The notes beneath the pieces are model-generated. The model had not been told where the DNA came from. It did no database searches and saw only the letters and a program-made list of their open reading frames with translations. This document shows, in pieces, positions 61,651 to 64,000 of a DNA stretch of 64,000 nucleotides. The translations under genes and the position numbers were made by a program. Origin of the DNA: Acidobacteriaceae bacterium. GTDB lineage: Bacteria > Acidobacteriota > Terriglobia > Terriglobales > Acidobacteriaceae. Location of the stretch: the NCBI GenBank assembly GCA_030041045.1, contig JASHOQ010000020.1, forward strand, positions 1 to 64,000, read 5' to 3'. Position 1 is the first letter of the stretch. Every line of letters begins with the position of its first letter.

Positions 61651-62109
61651 TCATCCCTTCCGGTCGCGCGCGGCCCTCACGTAATCGCGCGATAACTTGA
61701 TGTGCGCCGCTTGCGTGGTCAGCAGCTGGCGAACGGGCAGGGGAAGATAGCTATCCATCGCGCGGTCATAAGCCGCCGCGGTCTCGTCCTCGCCCTCCTC
61801 GGCAGTCGCGAGCAGCGTGTGATCGCCGCCGCCGAGCTTCGCCTTCAACCCCGCCCAGACGCGCTGCGCCGTGCCCGCCGCGGTCCCGCTTTCCTTGATG
61901 TCGTGAACGCCCTCGCGATGAAGCACAGATTCGATCTCGCCCCGGAACTCGGCGCGCCGGAGCGACTCGGTCAGAAAGTAGTGTTTCAGAGTCTCGTCCT
62001 TGAGCTTTTCGCCGATCTGCTGGAAGGCCTCCTGACTGTCGATGAGGGAGTCGAGAACCGACTGCATGGCCAATTCGGCTTGTTCGAATTCGCGGGAGGG
62101 CTGCGGCAT
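61651..62109 (-). CDS. DUF2383 / PA2169-family four-helix-bundle protein
   Basis: 152 residues, all helical. L-I-D-S-Q-E-A-F-Q-Q-I-G-E, H-Y-F-L-T-E-S-L-R-R-A-E-F-R-G-E-I, G-T-A-A-G-T-A-Q-R-V-W and A-A-H-I-K-L-S-R-D-Y-V fit the PA2169/DUF2383 family, with ferritin-like fold and unknown function, often induced by envelope or oxidative stress. Convergent with the carbonic anhydrase gene, stops 22 bases apart. Confidence 0.85.
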   Translation of the reverse strand: MPQPSREFEQAELAMQSVLDSLIDSQEAFQQIGEKLKDETLKHYFLTESLRRAEFRGEIESVLHREGVHDIKESGTAAGTAQRVWAGLKAKLGGGDHTLLATAEEGEDETAAAYDRAMDSYLPLPVRQLLTTQAAHIKLSRDYVRAARDRKG

Positions 62110-62599
62110 AAGAATCCTTCTTATCTAAAGATGTGAAGGAGACGCCTGTTGTAGAAGACGTTCGGCGCCTTGAAGTTCATAAAGGCACTGAAGGCAGGCA
62201 GCGTCCGGCGGCTGCCATTGCGATTCTCCTTCGCCTCCGGCAAGGAAAGGGGGAAATCGCGAAAACCCCGCGCTCCTGCCCGATAGCGGTTCTAGAGTTG
62301 CCGCAACCCGAAACTGCTCCTCAGCGGCATTTTCCTTGAAAAACGCCACTTTTCAGGAACCGTAAGAGGGCACGTTGACTCTGGAATCGCTCCAAGTGCA
62401 AGCGCACCGCCCGCCACGGGCGGCCCCGGCGCGCAGATATGGAGATAAGAGGCGGCGCGACCGCTTGCGGTTGCCTTCGTCTTGCCTCCCCGGCGCACAA
62501 CGAAACCTTAGCGTTCCGCCATGAGGTGCGCTACCGCTGACCTGGCGCAGCTAAACCGTGCATATACCCCATCCCGGTGGCGCCAGCGCAATCACGGCT
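62110..62599. other. Intergenic region with a palindromic repeat, no gene seen
   Basis: 490 bases with no credible coding sequence on either strand. The palindrome at 62284-62363 is the only structure found. Confidence 0.5.
62284..62363. repeat. Palindromic repeat related to that at 59124-59244
   Basis: TAGCGGTTC at the left (62284-62292) and GAACCG at the right (62357-62362) are inverted, with AGTTGC near the left arm and an inner imperfect hairpin GGCATTTTCC-TTG-AAAAACGCC. The order of elements copies the larger element at 59124-59244. Confidence 0.5.
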
Positions 62600-64000
62600 T
62601 CAGTGCGCCCCCGGCGGCGGTGCCGCATGCTTGGGCTGCTTTTTGAACAGCCACGCGAGGACTGCGCAGAGGAACGACAGTACTGCCGTCCAGCGGAAGA
62701 TGTCGATATACGCAAGGAGAGAGGCCTGGCGCACGACCATTTGATAAATCAGGCCGAGCGTGCCCGGACGCGCGCCGGGCGGGCCGAGCTGGCGCCCCAG
62801 GTAGCCGGAAAGCATGGCCGATCTTTGCTGCAGTTCCGCGGTCGCGGGCGCCAGATGCGCCACCAGGTACGTTTGGTGCGCGGCCGCGCGCCGCACCAGG
62901 GAAGTGGTAGCGATGGAAATGCCGATCGACCCGCCGATATTGCGCAGCATATTGAACAGGCCTGTCGCGTTTCCCATCTTTTCGTTGGGAATGGTCGAAA
63001 CCGTCATGGTGGCGAGGGGCACAAAAACGAAGCTGAGCGTAAAGCCGGTAAAGATGATCGGCGCCAGCAACGTCCAGGGACCGATGCCGAGATTGACGCT
63101 GCCGAAAATGTACGAGCAGACGCTGAATCCCAGAAAGCCGCCGCAGAGCAGTTTGCGCTGATCCACGCGTGAGCCGAGATATCCAACCACCGGCGAACCG
63201 ACAAAGGACCCGAATCCGCGCGGGCCCACGACCCATCCCGCGCTATAAGCCGTGTAGCCGAGCACCTCCTGGTAGAACAGCGGCAGCATGGCGATGGTGA
63301 TGTAAATGCACATGCCCAGCAGCGCGATCATCAGGCAGCCGGTGCGGAAGTTGCGGTCCTTCAGGACATGAAGATCCACCAGCCCCTTGGAATCGCTCCA
63401 TTCGCGCCAGATCCACAGGATGAGCGCGACAATCGTCGTTGCCACCGCCCAGCGCACCCAGATGGCGCCGAACCAGTCATCCTCCTGGCCCTTGTCGAGC
63501 ACCACCTGCAGGCAACCGGTCCACACGATCAGCAGGCCGAAGCCGATGTTATCGAAGGCGCTCACCTTGGCGTTCCTGATGTAGGGCGGGTCGTGGACAA
63601 AGCGCGCAATGAGAAACACGGCCAGAATGCCCACGGGAACGTTGATGTAAAACGCGTACCGCCAGCTGTAGGTATCGGTAAGCCATCCGCCCAGCGTGGG
63701 TCCCAGCACCGGCGCCACCACAATGCCCAGCGCGTAGGCCGCCATGGCCGCGGAGCGCTTGGCCGGGGGAAAGCTTTCGAGCAGGATGGACTGCGAGAGC
63801 GGTTGCAGCGCGCCGCCGCCCGCGCCCTGCACAATGCGCGCCAGCAGGATCACCGCGAGCGAGGGCGCGGCCCCGCAGAAGAACGACGCCACGGTAAAGA
63901 TGATTACGCAGACGAGCAGAAACCGTTTGCGCCCGAACCGCCGCGCAAACCAATTGGAGGCCGGCAGAATCACGGCGTTCGCCACCAGGTAGCTGGTGAG
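62600..64000 (-). CDS. DHA2-family MFS multidrug transporter, 5' end cut by window
   Basis: About 467 residues visible; the frame runs past 64000, so the N terminus is missing. Motifs of the EmrB/QacA group: N-W-F-A-R-R-F-G-R-K-R (motif A), A-R-I-V-Q-G-A-G-G-G-A-L-Q-P (motif B), V-A-P-V-L-G-P-T-L-G-G-W-L-T-D (motif C), W-R-Y-A-F-Y-I-N-V-P-V-G. Around 12-13 membrane helices are visible, fitting the 14-helix drug-proton antiporters. The membrane-fusion partner (EmrA-like) is expected upstream, outside the window. Confidence 0.93.
   Translation of the reverse strand, partial: LTSYLVANAVILPASNWFARRFGRKRFLLVCVIIFTVASFFCGAAPSLAVILLARIVQGAGGGALQPLSQSILLESFPPAKRSAAMAAYALGIVVAPVLGPTLGGWLTDTYSWRYAFYINVPVGILAVFLIARFVHDPPYIRNAKVSAFDNIGFGLLIVWTGCLQVVLDKGQEDDWFGAIWVRWAVATTIVALILWIWREWSDSKGLVDLHVLKDRNFRTGCLMIALLGMCIYITIAMLPLFYQEVLGYTAYSAGWVVGPRGFGSFVGSPVVGYLGSRVDQRKLLCGGFLGFSVCSYIFGSVNLGIGPWTLLAPIIFTGFTLSFVFVPLATMTVSTIPNEKMGNATGLFNMLRNIGGSIGISIATTSLVRRAAAHQTYLVAHLAPATAELQQRSAMLSGYLGRQLGPPGARPGTLGLIYQMVVRQASLLAYIDIFRWTAVLSFLCAVLAWLFKKQPKHAAPPPGAH

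Overview
The window reads as a chromosomal segment of an Acidobacteriota (Terriglobia-like) bacterium. The support is indirect: high GC with mostly GC-ending codons; secreted proteins built from BACON-like and bacterial Ig-like repeats ending in a Cys-Gly-Gly/AGTYYI-type tail; a dnaK-dnaJ-hspR cluster; a GT21 (HpnI/ceramide glucosyltransferase-like) enzyme; and dispersed short palindromic repeats. No rRNA or species marker is present, so the phylum call is an inference.

Layout. 1-4558: accessory segment with two tandem paralogous secreted repeat proteins (the complete one ends in a GH12-like glycoside hydrolase domain), a GntR fragment and a decayed DDE transposase/integrase fragment, bordered by tRNA-Pro(CGG) at 4559-4635. 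5003-30439: an almost complete type VI secretion system in two divergent units. The minus-strand unit runs tssB-tssC-hcp-tagJ-tssA-tssE-tssF-tssG-clpV-vgrG-PAAR and then two small genes (a helical protein and a DcrB-like candidate chaperone). The plus-strand genes are tssK1, tssK2, tssL and tssM. Between the two tssK paralogs, on the opposite strand, lies a 608-residue Pro/Ala-rich tail-anchored protein carrying eight copies of a short F-T motif (G-P-G-E-F-T-R-M-F type). TssJ, a cell-wall-binding TagL and an Fha protein were not found. 30494-37235: a small membrane protein, a PP2C phosphatase, a YkgJ-type Cys-cluster protein and a large transmembrane Ser/Thr kinase with PEGA and NTF2-like outer domains, probably a phospho-relay linked to the T6SS.

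37738-45392: a 2079-residue secreted beta-helix/Ig-repeat protein followed by an outer-membrane beta-barrel protein. 45557-52679: SixA phosphatase and Ppx/GppA (convergent, overlapping ends), an ArnT-like membrane glycosyltransferase, a single-AAA ClpC-like protein with an altered Walker B, and a GT21 glycosyltransferase. 52738-52886: a MITE-like element with 16-bp perfect terminal inverted repeats.

52992-57563: heat-shock cluster dnaK-dnaJ-hspR (minus strand) with a BrnT toxin gene and a gene fusing a BrnT-partner-like N terminus to a PD-(D/E)xK-like domain inserted between dnaJ and hspR. A HAIR-like HspR site overlaps the dnaK promoter. 57768-59244: a peroxiredoxin-like gene, a dinJ-yafQ toxin-antitoxin pair, a second copy of just the peroxiredoxin 5' end, a tRNA-like fragment and a palindromic element. 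59248-64000: ffh, a beta-carbonic anhydrase, a DUF2383 four-helix protein and a DHA2-family MFS transporter cut by the window end.

Most noteworthy: the F-T motif-array tail-anchored protein embedded in a T6SS with duplicated TssK and no Fha but with its own kinase/phosphatase, and the toxin/nuclease-fusion pair inside the heat-shock operon.
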